DNA from: CAXBMB01 sp963976695
GTDB taxonomy: Bacteria > Pseudomonadota > Alphaproteobacteria > Kiloniellales > DSM-21159
Assembly: GCA_963976695.1 (NCBI GenBank)
Contig: CAXBMB010000005.1
Coordinates: forward strand, 1 to 64,000
Length of the DNA stretch: 64,000 nucleotides
Reading direction: 5' to 3'
The position numbers were made by a program, and so were the translations under genes. The notes beneath the pieces were generated by a model. It searched no databases. It was not told where the DNA came from and was given only the letters and a program-made list of their open reading frames with translations. Shown piece by piece: positions 41,933 through 51,382 of this stretch. The first letter of the stretch is position 1; every line of letters begins with the position of its first letter.

Positions 41933-42628
41933 ATGTCCGACGCGAAGACCTTGGCGAAATCCACCGCGATCAGCGCGCGCGCCAACCTGAAGACGGCGGC
42001 GCGGGGCAAGGCGACCAATGGCGGGCGAATTCGTGAGAAGAACCGCCAAAAAATCATCCAGGCGGCAGAGCAGATCTTCGCGCAAAAGGGCTTTTCCGGC
42101 GCCACCACCCAGGCCATTGCCGAGCTTTCCAAACTGCCCAAAGCCAACGTCCACTACTACTTCGGCACCAAAGCGGCGCTGTATAAAGCCGTCATCGCCA
42201 ATATCCTCGACCTTTGGCTGAGCGCCACCAACGATCTCAAAGACGACTCCGATCCCCGCCAAGCGATGGAATCCTATATTCGCGCCAAGGTCATGCTGTC
42301 GAAGAACCGCCCCCTGGCCTCGCGGATCTTCGCCAACGAGGTGATCTCCGGCGCGCCGGTGATCAAGGATGTCCTGCGGACCGAACTGCGCGACTGGGTG
42401 CTGGAAAAACGCGCGGTGATGGACCGCTGGAGCCGGGCCGGCCTGATGGATCCCGTCGACCCGGTGCATCTGCTGTTCATGATCTGGGCCTCGACCCAGA
42501 CCTACGCCGATTTCGAAAGCCAGGTGGTGGCGGTCCTGGATGAGAAGAAAATGACCGCGGAAGATTATGACCGCGCCGCCGATACCATTGTTCATGTGAT
42601 CTTGAAGGGCTGCGGGATCATCAAATGA
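41933..42628 (+). CDS. TetR-family regulator, RutR-like
   Basis: Repressor-type DNA-binding protein, 231 residues. A basic 30-residue N-terminal extension precedes the helix-turn-helix KIIQAAEQIFAQKGFSGATTQAIAELSKLPKANVHYYFGTKAALYKAVIANIL at 38-90. The ligand domain LWLSATNDLKDDSDPRQAMESYIRAKVMLSKNRPLASRIFANEVISGAP and the WA-T-QTYADFESQV stretch are like RutR/YcdC, which binds uracil and controls pyrimidine use. Divergent from preT; two RutR-type palindromes in the window support its role as local regulator of preTA and dihydropyrimidinase. ATG 41933, weak ribosome site. Confidence 0.88.
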   Translation: MSDAKTLAKSTAISARANLKTAARGKATNGGRIREKNRQKIIQAAEQIFAQKGFSGATTQAIAELSKLPKANVHYYFGTKAALYKAVIANILDLWLSATNDLKDDSDPRQAMESYIRAKVMLSKNRPLASRIFANEVISGAPVIKDVLRTELRDWVLEKRAVMDRWSRAGLMDPVDPVHLLFMIWASTQTYADFESQVVAVLDEKKMTAEDYDRAADTIVHVILKGCGIIK

Positions 42629-42832
42629 TTTTGCGCCGCCGCCCAATGCCCAGATTCCGGCATCCGGATTTTGGCATCCTGATTCTTGTAGCGTCGCGGT
42701 TCCGATAATGGCCAGGTTTCTATGACATTGTGTCACAACGACGATACACGGCCTTCGGTCCCGGCTTAATTAACTATATGAAATATATGTATTAGCAATC
42801 CTTGTTGCGATGCAGTCGCAATTACCTGACCA

Positions 42833-42848
42833 ATTTAGTCCGGATTAG
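42833..42848. promoter_or_regulatory. Upstream Rrf2-type operator candidate
   Basis: ATTTAGTCCGGATTAG, 13 of 16 bases shared with the second motif at 42891. Just upstream lies an inverted repeat TTGCGA/TCGCAA (42805-42821), and a further TGACA/TGTCA palindrome at 42723-42735. Confidence 0.5.
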
Positions 42849-42890
42849 CCCTTGATTCCCCCGGGAAAATAGGCAACATAAATCATACTG

Positions 42891-42906
42891 AATTAGTCTG
42901 GAATAG
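42891..42906. promoter_or_regulatory. Start-proximal Rrf2-type operator candidate
   Basis: AATTAGTCTGGAATAG, ending six bases before the regulator's ATG, where binding would block its own translation initiation region and promoter. It pairs with the copy 58 bases upstream. Confidence 0.5.
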
Positions 42907-42911
42907 AAAAA

Positions 42912-43412
42912 ATGTTCCGCTTGAACCGCTTAACCGACTATGCCGTGGTGGTCATGGGCCAGATGGCGGCCCAGAATGACCGGCTTCGCTCGTCGGTGCA
43001 AATCGCTGACGAAACCGGCGTGCCCTTGCCGACAGTGGCGAAACTGATGAACAACCTGGCCCGGGCCGGGCTGGTGGAATCCCACCGCGGGGTCAACGGC
43101 GGCTACACCATCTCGCGGACAGCCGAAGAGATCAGCGTATCTGAAATTATCCAGGCCATTGAGGGCCCCATTGCCTTGACCGCCTGTGTCGAAGGCGCCG
43201 ACGAAGCCTGCTCATCGCAGTCCTTCTGCCCGATGAGCGGCAACTGGAACAAGGTCAACCAAGCCATTGAAGAGGCGCTGAAATCCGTGACCCTCAAAGA
43301 TATGACCCCGGCGTTCACCCAGTTCCTGCGCAGCGACGCGGACGCCGCAGACGCCGCGAACGCCAAGGAGCAAGCGCCGCCGCTTGCGCGCGGCAGCGTT
43401 CCGGCCCCCTGA
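42912..43412 (+). CDS. Rrf2-family Fe-S assembly regulator
   Basis: Iron-sulfur-sensing transcription factor of the IscR/SUF-regulator type, 166 residues. Winged helix: MFRLNRLTDYAVVVMGQMA, SSVQIADETGVPLPTVAKLMNNLARAGLVESHRGVNGGYTISRTAEEISVSEIIQAIEGPI at 28-90. Three cluster-ligand cysteines lie at about 93, 101 and 107 (TACVEGADEACSSQSFCPM). Short disordered tail. It heads the suf operon 144 bases before sufB, and two AT-rich repeats around its own promoter suggest auto- and operon-control in response to Fe-S demand. ATG 42912. Confidence 0.93.
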   Translation: MFRLNRLTDYAVVVMGQMAAQNDRLRSSVQIADETGVPLPTVAKLMNNLARAGLVESHRGVNGGYTISRTAEEISVSEIIQAIEGPIALTACVEGADEACSSQSFCPMSGNWNKVNQAIEEALKSVTLKDMTPAFTQFLRSDADAADAANAKEQAPPLARGSVPAP

Positions 43413-43556
43413 CGCACGGCCGTGCCGGCGTCGTGAAAACCAAACGCCGCAAGCTGAAAAACAACGGCGACCCCATAAAGACTTAAACCGTGTTTTTGAT
43501 GCCGCCAGATCGACCAAAGAAGTCGCGGGCGGCTGGAGAGAAAGAGAGCAAAGGCC

Positions 43557-45011
<1,455 letters not shown>

Positions 45012-45029
45012 GAAATTAGAGAAGAAAAC

Positions 45030-45785
45030 ATGACGAACCTGTTGGAAATAAAAAACCTTAAAGCGTCCGTTGAAGGCAAGGCCATCTTGCAGGGCATCAA
45101 CCTGACCGTCCGTCCCGGCGAAGTTCACGCCATCATGGGACCCAACGGTTCGGGCAAGTCGACCCTGTCCCATGTGCTGACCGGACGTGATGGCTACGAC
45201 GTCAACGAAGGTGAGGTTCTGTTCAAGGGCAAGGAGTTGCTGACTCTGTCCCCGGAAGACAGGGCCGGCGAAGGCATCTTTCTGGCCTTCCAGTATCCGG
45301 TGGAAATCCCCGGCGTCGCCAACACCATCTTCCTGAAGGAAGCGGTCAACGCCTGCCGCAAGTATCGCGGTGAAGACGAACTGGACGCCATGCAGTTCGT
45401 CAAGGTGGCGCGCGCCAAGGTCAAGGAACTGGGCATGCGCGATGAGTTCTTGAAGCGTCCAGTCAACGTCGGCTTTTCCGGCGGCGAGAAGAAGCGCAAC
45501 GAGATGCTGCAAATGGCCCTGCTGGAGCCCTGCTTGGCAATCCTTGATGAAACCGATTCCGGGCTGGACATTGACGCCCTCAAAGCCGTGGCTGACGGCG
45601 TCAACATGCTGCGCCGCGCCGACCGGGGCATGTTGGTGATCACCCACTATCAGCGGCTCCTCGACTACATCGTGCCCGACGTGGTGCACGTCTTGTCACA
45701 GGGGCGGATCATCCGTTCGGGCGGACCTGAATTGGCCCGCGAACTGGAGAAAAATGGTTACGCCGATATCGTCAATGCCGCCTAA
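45030..45785 (+). CDS. sufC: Fe-S assembly ATPase SufC
   Basis: ABC-type ATPase that drives the SufBD scaffold. 251 residues. Walker A IMGPNGSGKSTLSHVL near 36, signature NVGFSGGEKKRNEMLQ near 145, Walker B LAILDETDSGLDIDAL and switch His in VITHYQRLLDYI. The SGGEKKRNE signature distinguishes SufC from transporter ATPases. ATG 45030 has AGAGAAGAAA upstream. 195 bases with hairpins separate it from sufD. Confidence 0.97.
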   Translation: MTNLLEIKNLKASVEGKAILQGINLTVRPGEVHAIMGPNGSGKSTLSHVLTGRDGYDVNEGEVLFKGKELLTLSPEDRAGEGIFLAFQYPVEIPGVANTIFLKEAVNACRKYRGEDELDAMQFVKVARAKVKELGMRDEFLKRPVNVGFSGGEKKRNEMLQMALLEPCLAILDETDSGLDIDALKAVADGVNMLRRADRGMLVITHYQRLLDYIVPDVVHVLSQGRIIRSGGPELARELEKNGYADIVNAA

Positions 45786-45797
45786 GGCGCGCCCCGC

Positions 45798-45881
45798 CCC
45801 GCCAAACGGCGGGACTGGAGTGATGCGAAAAACAAAAAAGGCCGCCCCAGGGCCGGTTTAAGAAGGGCTGATCCCCAGCCC
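45798..45881 (+). other. Hairpins between sufC and sufD
   Basis: CCCGCC/GGCGGG (45798-45813) and GGGCTG/CAGCCC (45865-45881) in the 195-base spacer; an A-rich stretch lies between. No T-tract follows either stem. They may set the sufD level or stabilise the upstream message. Confidence 0.45.
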
Positions 45882-45980
45882 GGTGGACTGGCAGACCGTG
45901 GTTCCCGGAACAGTTGTTTCCAGGCCCCGGGATCGCCTCCCGAACCGCCTGATCGGCGAAGAATGAAGGCAGGAGTTAAC

Positions 45981-47342
45981 ATGGCTGAAACGCCTTTGAC
46001 CTTTAACAACTTTCTCGGCAGCGCCGATCCGCGCGCCCTTATCGGCGCCACGCGCCCCTGGCTGACCAAATTCCGGCAAGCGGCGCACGATCAGCTTGAA
46101 ACCCTGGGACTGCCAACGCCAAGCCAGGAAGCTTGGAAGTACAGCAACCTGCCACGGGCCTTGCGGGCGCTGGCTGCCGCCGCCGAGGGCGACGCCCCGC
46201 TCACAGTATCCCCGGAGGCAGTATCCCCGGAGGCATTGCCGCCGCGCTTGCGCACCGATTCCCGGCGCCTGGTCTTCGTCAACGGCGTCTTTAACGCCGA
46301 ACTGAGCGATCAACCGGACGAGGCGGAAGGCCTCACCCTCCGTCCGCTGTCGGCGCTGCTGACGCAAGACGGCGAACCGGACGACGATCTGGCTGAAAAC
46401 CTGGGAACGGTGGCCGAGGGCGAAGATCAAGCTCTTTACGCCCTCAACAGCGAACGCTTCCAGGACGGCTTGCTGCTGGAGATCGGCGCACAGACATCGC
46501 TATCGCAGACGATCGAAGTCCTGCATCTTAATGGCCGGTCCTCGGAAGACCGCACCGCCGCTCACCCGCGACTGCTGGTGCTTTTGGCCGATCAGGCCCA
46601 GGCCGAGCTGATTGAGCAACACTGGGGGTTGGACGACGGTCAGTATCTGGTTAACCAGGTGGCTGAAATTCGGCTCGGACAAGCGGCGAAACTGACCCAC
46701 CTGCGCCTGCAGCAAGACGGCTTTGGGGCGCTGCATTTGGCCAACCAACACGTCGAGTTGGGCCGTAACGCCAGCTATCGCAGCTTCAACCTGGTCACCG
46801 GCGCGGCCTTTTCCCGACAGGAAATTCGGCTCCGCTTGATCGGCGAGGGCGCCGAAGTCGACCTCAATGGGATTTACATGCTGCGCGGCAAGCAGCACGC
46901 CGACATTCATACCACCATTGACCACCGCGTCCCCCACACCACCGCCCGGGAGGTTTTCCGGGGTGTGCTCGACGACGAGGCCCTGGCCGCGTTCCAAGGC
47001 AAGATTGCGGTTGGCCGGCAGGCGCAGAAAACCGACGGCCGGATGCTCAACAAAACGCTGTTGCTGTCAGATCGGGCGCAGATCAAGACCAAACCGGAGC
47101 TGGAAATCTTTGCCGACGACGTGCAGTGCGCCCACGGCGCCACCACCGGCGAGATTGACGAGGACGCGCTGTTTTACCTGCGCTCCCGCGGCATCGGCGA
47201 AGAGCGCGCCCGCGCGTTGATGGTTCAGGCTTTCCTGGCTGAAACCATCGAGGAAAGCCTCGCGGAAGATCTGGCCACCCAGGTAAAGAGCTACCTGGAC
47301 CTTTGGATGCAGGCGCAAGACACGCCGCTGGCAGCAGAATGA
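45981..47342 (+). CDS. sufD: Fe-S cluster assembly protein SufD
   Basis: Partner of SufB in the SufBC2D scaffold, needed for iron supply. 453 residues. N-terminal helical part with QLETLGLPTPSQEAWKYSNLPRAL near 30-55; beta-helix core with LGRNASYRSFNLVTGAAFSRQEIRLRLIGEGAEVDLNGIYML near 255-300; C-terminal VQCAHGATTGEIDEDALFYLRSRGIGEERARALMVQAFLAE. ATG 45981 has AGGAG five bases upstream; an ATG six codons earlier lacks it. Contains an in-frame 15-base duplication (AVSPE repeated) in the loop near residue 80. Overlaps the sufS reading frame. Confidence 0.95.
   Translation: MAETPLTFNNFLGSADPRALIGATRPWLTKFRQAAHDQLETLGLPTPSQEAWKYSNLPRALRALAAAAEGDAPLTVSPEAVSPEALPPRLRTDSRRLVFVNGVFNAELSDQPDEAEGLTLRPLSALLTQDGEPDDDLAENLGTVAEGEDQALYALNSERFQDGLLLEIGAQTSLSQTIEVLHLNGRSSEDRTAAHPRLLVLLADQAQAELIEQHWGLDDGQYLVNQVAEIRLGQAAKLTHLRLQQDGFGALHLANQHVELGRNASYRSFNLVTGAAFSRQEIRLRLIGEGAEVDLNGIYMLRGKQHADIHTTIDHRVPHTTAREVFRGVLDDEALAAFQGKIAVGRQAQKTDGRMLNKTLLLSDRAQIKTKPELEIFADDVQCAHGATTGEIDEDALFYLRSRGIGEERARALMVQAFLAETIEESLAEDLATQVKSYLDLWMQAQDTPLAAE
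46206..46235. repeat. In-frame 15-base tandem duplication within sufD
   Basis: GTATCCCCGGAGGCA twice in succession, adding five residues (VSPEA) in a variable loop without disturbing the frame. Confidence 0.9.
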
Positions 47343-47356
47343 TGGAGGAACACGCG

Positions 47357-48658
47357 GTGTCTGAAACGATAGTCAACGATCTTCGGCCGCAAGATCTTGT
47401 CGGCCAACCCGCCGCCGCCGCCGGCGACAATTCCACCTCGGCTTTCGACGTGGAAAAGGTTCGCGAAGACTTTCCAATCCTGAAGCGGGAAATCTACGGC
47501 AAACCCCTGGTTTATCTGGACAGCGCCGCGTCGGCGCAAAAGCCGCGGCAAGTCATCCAGGCGATGACCGACCTGATGGAAACCAGCTACTCAAACGTCC
47601 ATCGGGGCGTCCATAAGCTGAGCCAGGAATCCACCGATCTGTTCGAGCGCAGCCGCGAGACGGTGGCGCGCTTCCTCAATGCCGCGAAAAGCGATGAAAT
47701 CGTCTTTACCCGGGGCGCGACCGAAGCCATTAATCTGGTGGCGGCAACCTTTGGCCCGGCCTTTCTCAAGGCCGGCGACGAAATTATCGTCTCGCAGTTG
47801 GAACATCACTCCAACATCGTGCCCTGGCAACTGCTGCGCGACCGCCTGGGTCTGGTTCTCAAGGTCATTCCGGCGCTTGACGACGGCTCCTTGGACCTCA
47901 CCGCCTTTGAAGAGTTGCTGAGCGACCGGAGCAAGCTGGTCGCCGTGACCCACGTCTCCAACGCATTGGGCACCATCACCCCCATCAAGGCGTTGATAGG
48001 GCTGGCCCACGCCCGCGGCGTTCCGGTTCTGGTCGATGGCTGCCAGGCCGCGCCGCACATGAAAATCGACGTCCAGGACCTGGACGCGGACTTTTACACC
48101 TTCAGCGGCCATAAAACCTACGGCCCAACCGGCATTGGCGCGCTCTACGCCAAGTGGGATTGGTTGACCAAGCTGCCGCCCTACCACGGCGGCGGTGAAA
48201 TGATCTCCTCGGTCACCTTCGAGAAATCGACCTTCAAATCTCCGCCGCACCTCTTTGAGGCCGGGACGCCGGCGATCATCGAAGCGGTCGGCCTGGGGGC
48301 AGCCTTGGAATACCTGGAAAAGTTCGACTTCGATGCGGTCCATGCCCATGAGGACGGCCTGCTGGCTTACGCCACCGAGCGTCTGTCCGGCATTGCCGGG
48401 CTGACCATCCAGGGAACCAGCCGCAACAAGGCCTCCATCGTGTCCTTCACCCTGGAAGGGGTTCACGCCCACGACATCGGCACCATCGTCGACCGAACCG
48501 GCGTGGCGCTTCGCGCCGGCCATCACTGCGCCCAGCCGGTAATGGAGCGCTTCAACGTCGCCGCCACCGCCCGCGCTTCCTTTGGCCTCTACAATACCCG
48601 CGCTGAAGTCGACGCCCTGGTGGCGGCAATCGAACAGGTCAAGGAACTGTTTGACTGA
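47357..48658 (+). CDS. sufS: Cysteine desulfurase SufS
   Basis: PLP enzyme that supplies sulfur from cysteine to the SUF scaffold. 433 residues from GTG 47357. Seen: YLDSAASAQKPRQVI near 50, FTRGATEAINLVAATFG near 105, HHSNIVPWQ near 140, PLP Lys in FYTFSGHKTYGPTGIGALY near 240, and the active-site Cys in RAGHHCAQPVMERF near 380. GTG 47357 has GGAGG at eight bases; ATG at 47339 or 47342 overlapping the sufD stop is the alternative. Class II (SufS) features fit, and sufE is absent while sufU is adjacent, suggesting SufU is the sulfur acceptor. Confidence 0.95.
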   Translation: MSETIVNDLRPQDLVGQPAAAAGDNSTSAFDVEKVREDFPILKREIYGKPLVYLDSAASAQKPRQVIQAMTDLMETSYSNVHRGVHKLSQESTDLFERSRETVARFLNAAKSDEIVFTRGATEAINLVAATFGPAFLKAGDEIIVSQLEHHSNIVPWQLLRDRLGLVLKVIPALDDGSLDLTAFEELLSDRSKLVAVTHVSNALGTITPIKALIGLAHARGVPVLVDGCQAAPHMKIDVQDLDADFYTFSGHKTYGPTGIGALYAKWDWLTKLPPYHGGGEMISSVTFEKSTFKSPPHLFEAGTPAIIEAVGLGAALEYLEKFDFDAVHAHEDGLLAYATERLSGIAGLTIQGTSRNKASIVSFTLEGVHAHDIGTIVDRTGVALRAGHHCAQPVMERFNVAATARASFGLYNTRAEVDALVAAIEQVKELFD

Positions 48659-49131
48659 TGCTTAACGAGCTTAGAGATCTCTATCAGGAAGTCATCCTGG
48701 ATCACGGGAAACACCCGCGCAACCACCGACATCCTGAGGCCGCCAACCGCAGCGCGGAGGGGTACAACCCGATGTGCGGCGACCGGGTCTCTGTTTATCT
48801 GACCGTGGAAGACAACCGGCTGACCGACTGCGCCTTCGAGGGGCGTGGCTGCGCCATCTCGTTGGCTTCCGCTTCTCTGATGACCGAAATCCTGAAAGGC
48901 AAGAGCACGGAAGAGGCAAAGGCGATTTTCGCCAAGTTTCATGCGCTGCTTGTCGACACGGAGCCCGCGACCCCGGCGACCGCAACACCCGACCGGCTCG
49001 ACGAAGATCTGGAGCGACTGGAAGTCCTTTCCGGCGTGCGCGCCTTTCCGGTACGGGTCAAATGCGCCACCCTGGCTTGGCATGCCCTTAATGCCGCTCT
49101 GGACGGCGAGAACAAAGTAACCACCGAATGA
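48658..49131 (+). CDS. sufU: SufU (IscU-like) zinc-dependent sulfur-transfer protein
   Basis: 157 residues of the NifU-N/IscU fold. Three cysteines are placed as expected: NPMCGDRVSVYL near 40, GRGCAISLASASLM near 63 and RVKCATLAWHAL near 136. An insert of the SufU type lies between the second and third Cys (about 100-125). SufU takes persulfide from SufS in organisms lacking SufE. The ATG overlaps the sufS stop by one base, a strong coupling sign. It could also act as scaffold. Confidence 0.93.
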   Translation: MLNELRDLYQEVILDHGKHPRNHRHPEAANRSAEGYNPMCGDRVSVYLTVEDNRLTDCAFEGRGCAISLASASLMTEILKGKSTEEAKAIFAKFHALLVDTEPATPATATPDRLDEDLERLEVLSGVRAFPVRVKCATLAWHALNAALDGENKVTTE

Positions 49132-49198
49132 CCCGCACGCCCACCGAAAGCGCCGCCCCCTCGAGGGGCTGTTAAATCCGACCGAAACCAAAAGACAG

Positions 49199-49642
49199 AT
49201 GGTTGATAAGCAAATGACCGACTCACAAAACCCACCGATCGCCCACTACAATCCCTACCTCTATCCGGGGGCGATGAACCCGACCGTGGAAGAAGGCTTT
49301 TCCGCCCGCGCCGGCCAGCCCAAGGACGAGTCGATCCCCGTGGCTGACGAATCCTCGGTCATCGCGGCCTTGCAAGAGGTCTATGACCCGGAAATTCCGG
49401 TCAACATCTACGATCTTGGCCTCATCTACGGCGTCAAGATTCACGACAACGGCGATGCGGAAATCACCATGACCCTGACCGCGCCGGCCTGTCCGGTGGC
49501 GGGGGAAATGCCCGGCGAGGTTTCACAAAAGGTCGCCGGTGTGTTTGGGATTGGCGAAGTGGAAACCATCCTGACCTGGGAGCCGCCCTGGACCAAGGAC
49601 ATGATGAGTGAAGACGCCAAGCTGGCCTTGGGGTTTTTCTAA
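49199..49642 (+). CDS. SUF-associated DUF59/MIP18 protein (SufT type)
   Basis: Fe-S maturation accessory protein, 147 residues. The core is DESSVIAALQEVYDPEIPVNIYDLGLIYGVKIHDNGDAEITMTLTAPACPVAGEMPGEV, with the MIP18 DPEIPVNIYDLGL and T-L-T-x-x-CP motifs, then WEPPWTKDMMSEDAKLALGFF, the standard C terminus. A flexible 40-residue N-terminal extension is typical of the alphaproteobacterial group. ATG 49199 or ATG 49214; neither has a clear ribosome site. Sixth gene of the suf operon. Confidence 0.92.
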   Translation: MVDKQMTDSQNPPIAHYNPYLYPGAMNPTVEEGFSARAGQPKDESIPVADESSVIAALQEVYDPEIPVNIYDLGLIYGVKIHDNGDAEITMTLTAPACPVAGEMPGEVSQKVAGVFGIGEVETILTWEPPWTKDMMSEDAKLALGFF

Positions 49643-49832
49643 CCTCTGATCGGCGAAAAAAGCCGCGCCATGCGCTTCCACTCTGTGGTCAATCGGCCCG
49701 TCTGGCGCCAATCGCCGGCGGGTGAACCGACAGCGGGCCGGGTTGGCGGGCGTTGTTTTGCTCTTCCAGGCCGGTCAAAAGGTCTTGGCGAGCAAAAGAG
49801 ACCTTTTAGTCGCATCATATCGTCCTACATTG

Positions 49833-49838
49833 TATAAT
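49833..49838 (+). promoter_or_regulatory. Possible internal promoter -10 before sufA
   Basis: Perfect TATAAT 28 bases before the sufA ATG in an AT-richer stretch. No good -35 element at the right distance, so sufA may use an activator or be read with the operon. Confidence 0.35.
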
Positions 49839-49865
49839 AAGATTCACTCACAACGAGACGAGGCC

Positions 49866-50201
49866 ATGGCACCGATTCTTTCTCTTACCAACGCTGCGGC
49901 AGACCGCGTAAAAATGCTGATGGCCAAAAGCCCCGAAGACGGGGTCTTGGGCCTGCGCGTTGGGGTAAAGTCCACGGGCTGTTCGGGCTTGTCCTACTTT
50001 GTCGAGTACGCCAAGGAACAGAAGCGCTTCGAGGATAAAATCGAAGACAAGGGGGTAACGGTTTTTGTCGACCCCACGGCTGTGATGTTCATCCTGGGTT
50101 CGGAAATGGACTATCAGGAGGATAAGCTGCAAGCCGGCTTCGTCTTCAACAACCCCAACGCCAAGTCGTTCTGCGGCTGTGGCGAAAGCTTTACCGTTTA
50201 A
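49866..50201 (+). CDS. sufA: A-type Fe-S carrier SufA/IscA
   Basis: Carries assembled clusters to target proteins. 111 residues. The three conserved cysteines are present: GVKSTGCSGLSY near 36-47 and SFCGCGESFTV at the C terminus. EKGVTVFVDPTAVMFILGSEMDYQEDKLQAGFVFNNPNA is standard for the family. ATG 49866 follows GAGACGAGG; the longer frame from 49722 adds a non-family tail and is rejected. Last gene of the suf region; a strong two-way terminator follows. Confidence 0.95.
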   Translation: MAPILSLTNAAADRVKMLMAKSPEDGVLGLRVGVKSTGCSGLSYFVEYAKEQKRFEDKIEDKGVTVFVDPTAVMFILGSEMDYQEDKLQAGFVFNNPNAKSFCGCGESFTV

Positions 50202-50232
50202 GCCGAGGGGCGATACCTCCTCGACCGCAAGA

Positions 50233-50273
50233 AAAAAACAACGCCGTCGCCTGCTAAGGCGGCGTTGTTTTTT
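50233..50273. terminator. Bidirectional Rho-independent terminator
   Basis: AAAAAACAACGCC pairs perfectly with GGCGTTGTTTTTT, giving T-tracts on both strands. It ends the suf operon and touches the stop of the convergent esterase gene. Confidence 0.9.
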
Positions 50274-51226
50274 TATCTGATAAAGCGCCGCACCGCCGCC
50301 AGGGCGGCACGAAAGGCCTGGGCGGCCTGTGGGACCAGGCGGCGGGCGCGGAGATGGCCGTGGATCAACCCGGCGAAAACCTCGCTCTCACAGTCGCCGC
50401 CGGCCGCGCGAATGCGCGCCGCCAGCGCCTGCCCGTCTTGCGCCAGCGGATCGAGCGCGGCGGCCTGGACATAGACCGGCGGCAGTCCGGCGTAGTCGGT
50501 TTCGAACAGCGGGAAGGCGCGCGGGTCGTCCCACGCCCCGCCTTCGCCCAGATAAAGATCCTTGTAGTAGTCCATCTCCGCTGCGGTCAGGCCCGGCGCA
50601 TCCGGCCCGGTCGGATGGTCCGGATCAGCCAGGCACAGCCCCAATCCGGGATAGATCAGCACCACCCCGGCCAGCGGCGGCCGCGGCTGGCTTCGGGCAC
50701 GGAAAGCCAGCCCCATCGCCAGATTTCCACCGGCGGAATCGCCCGCCGCCACAATGCGCGTCGGATCGACCGCCAGCGCGTCGGCGCTCGACCAGAGCCA
50801 TTGCAAGGCCGCCCAACTGTCTTCGCTGGCGCAAGGATGGCGATGCTCGGGCGCCAGGCGGTAGTCCACCGCGATGACCAGCGCGCCGGTCTGCTCGGCC
50901 AGCTCGGCTGTGACGCCGTCATGGCTGTCCAGGTTGCCGAAAATAAAACCGCCGCCATGAAAATAAAGAAGGCAGGGGCTGGGGCCGGGATCCGACCGAT
51001 GGGGGCGATAAATCCGCAGGCCGATTGACCGGTCTTCAAGTTCGATGGTTTGATCCACAACCGCCACGGTCTTCGGCCGGTCGGTTTCGAACGCCTGACA
51101 AAGCTTGGCGTAACAGGCGCGTTGCTGATCCAGGCTCAGGCTGGAAAAATCCGGTGGAAAGGCCTCATCCGCCGTTCGAATGAACTCTTCGATCCCCTCG
51201 GCGAATACCATTCCAGGAAATTTCAT
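50273..51226 (-). CDS. HSL-family alpha/beta hydrolase (carboxylesterase)
   Basis: Hormone-sensitive-lipase-type esterase, 317 residues, cytoplasmic. Oxyanion motif LLYFHGGGFIFGN near 90, nucleophile in AAGDSAGGNLAMGLAFRAR near 160, acid Asp in AALDPLAQDGQ near 260 and His in GLIHGHLRARR near 290. N-terminal cap helix present. ATG 51226 with AGGA 11 bases upstream; the earlier ATG 51274 lies in purine-poor DNA. Substrate unknown; short-chain esters are usual. Stands alone. Confidence 0.88.
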   Translation of the reverse strand: MKFPGMVFAEGIEEFIRTADEAFPPDFSSLSLDQQRACYAKLCQAFETDRPKTVAVVDQTIELEDRSIGLRIYRPHRSDPGPSPCLLYFHGGGFIFGNLDSHDGVTAELAEQTGALVIAVDYRLAPEHRHPCASEDSWAALQWLWSSADALAVDPTRIVAAGDSAGGNLAMGLAFRARSQPRPPLAGVVLIYPGLGLCLADPDHPTGPDAPGLTAAEMDYYKDLYLGEGGAWDDPRAFPLFETDYAGLPPVYVQAAALDPLAQDGQALAARIRAAGGDCESEVFAGLIHGHLRARRLVPQAAQAFRAALAAVRRFIR

Positions 51227-51323
51227 TGTCGTGGCGTCCTTTCCGCGCTTTCCTTTGGCCCCTATTTTTTGCAACCCCCGTGACCGGAAGACAATCCGTT
51301 GCCTCAGCCGAGCCGCGCAAAAG

Positions 51324-51351
51324 AAAAAGGCTCGGTCCGCAACCGAGCCTT
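51324..51351 (-). terminator. Rho-independent terminator after bioY
   Basis: AAGGCTCGGT/ACCGAGCCTT perfect ten-base stem with five-base loop; on the minus strand followed by TTTTTCTTTT. It lies between bioY and the esterase start. Confidence 0.9.
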
Positions 51352-51382
51352 CATCGCTATGGGTCGGGCGCTCACCCGCACC

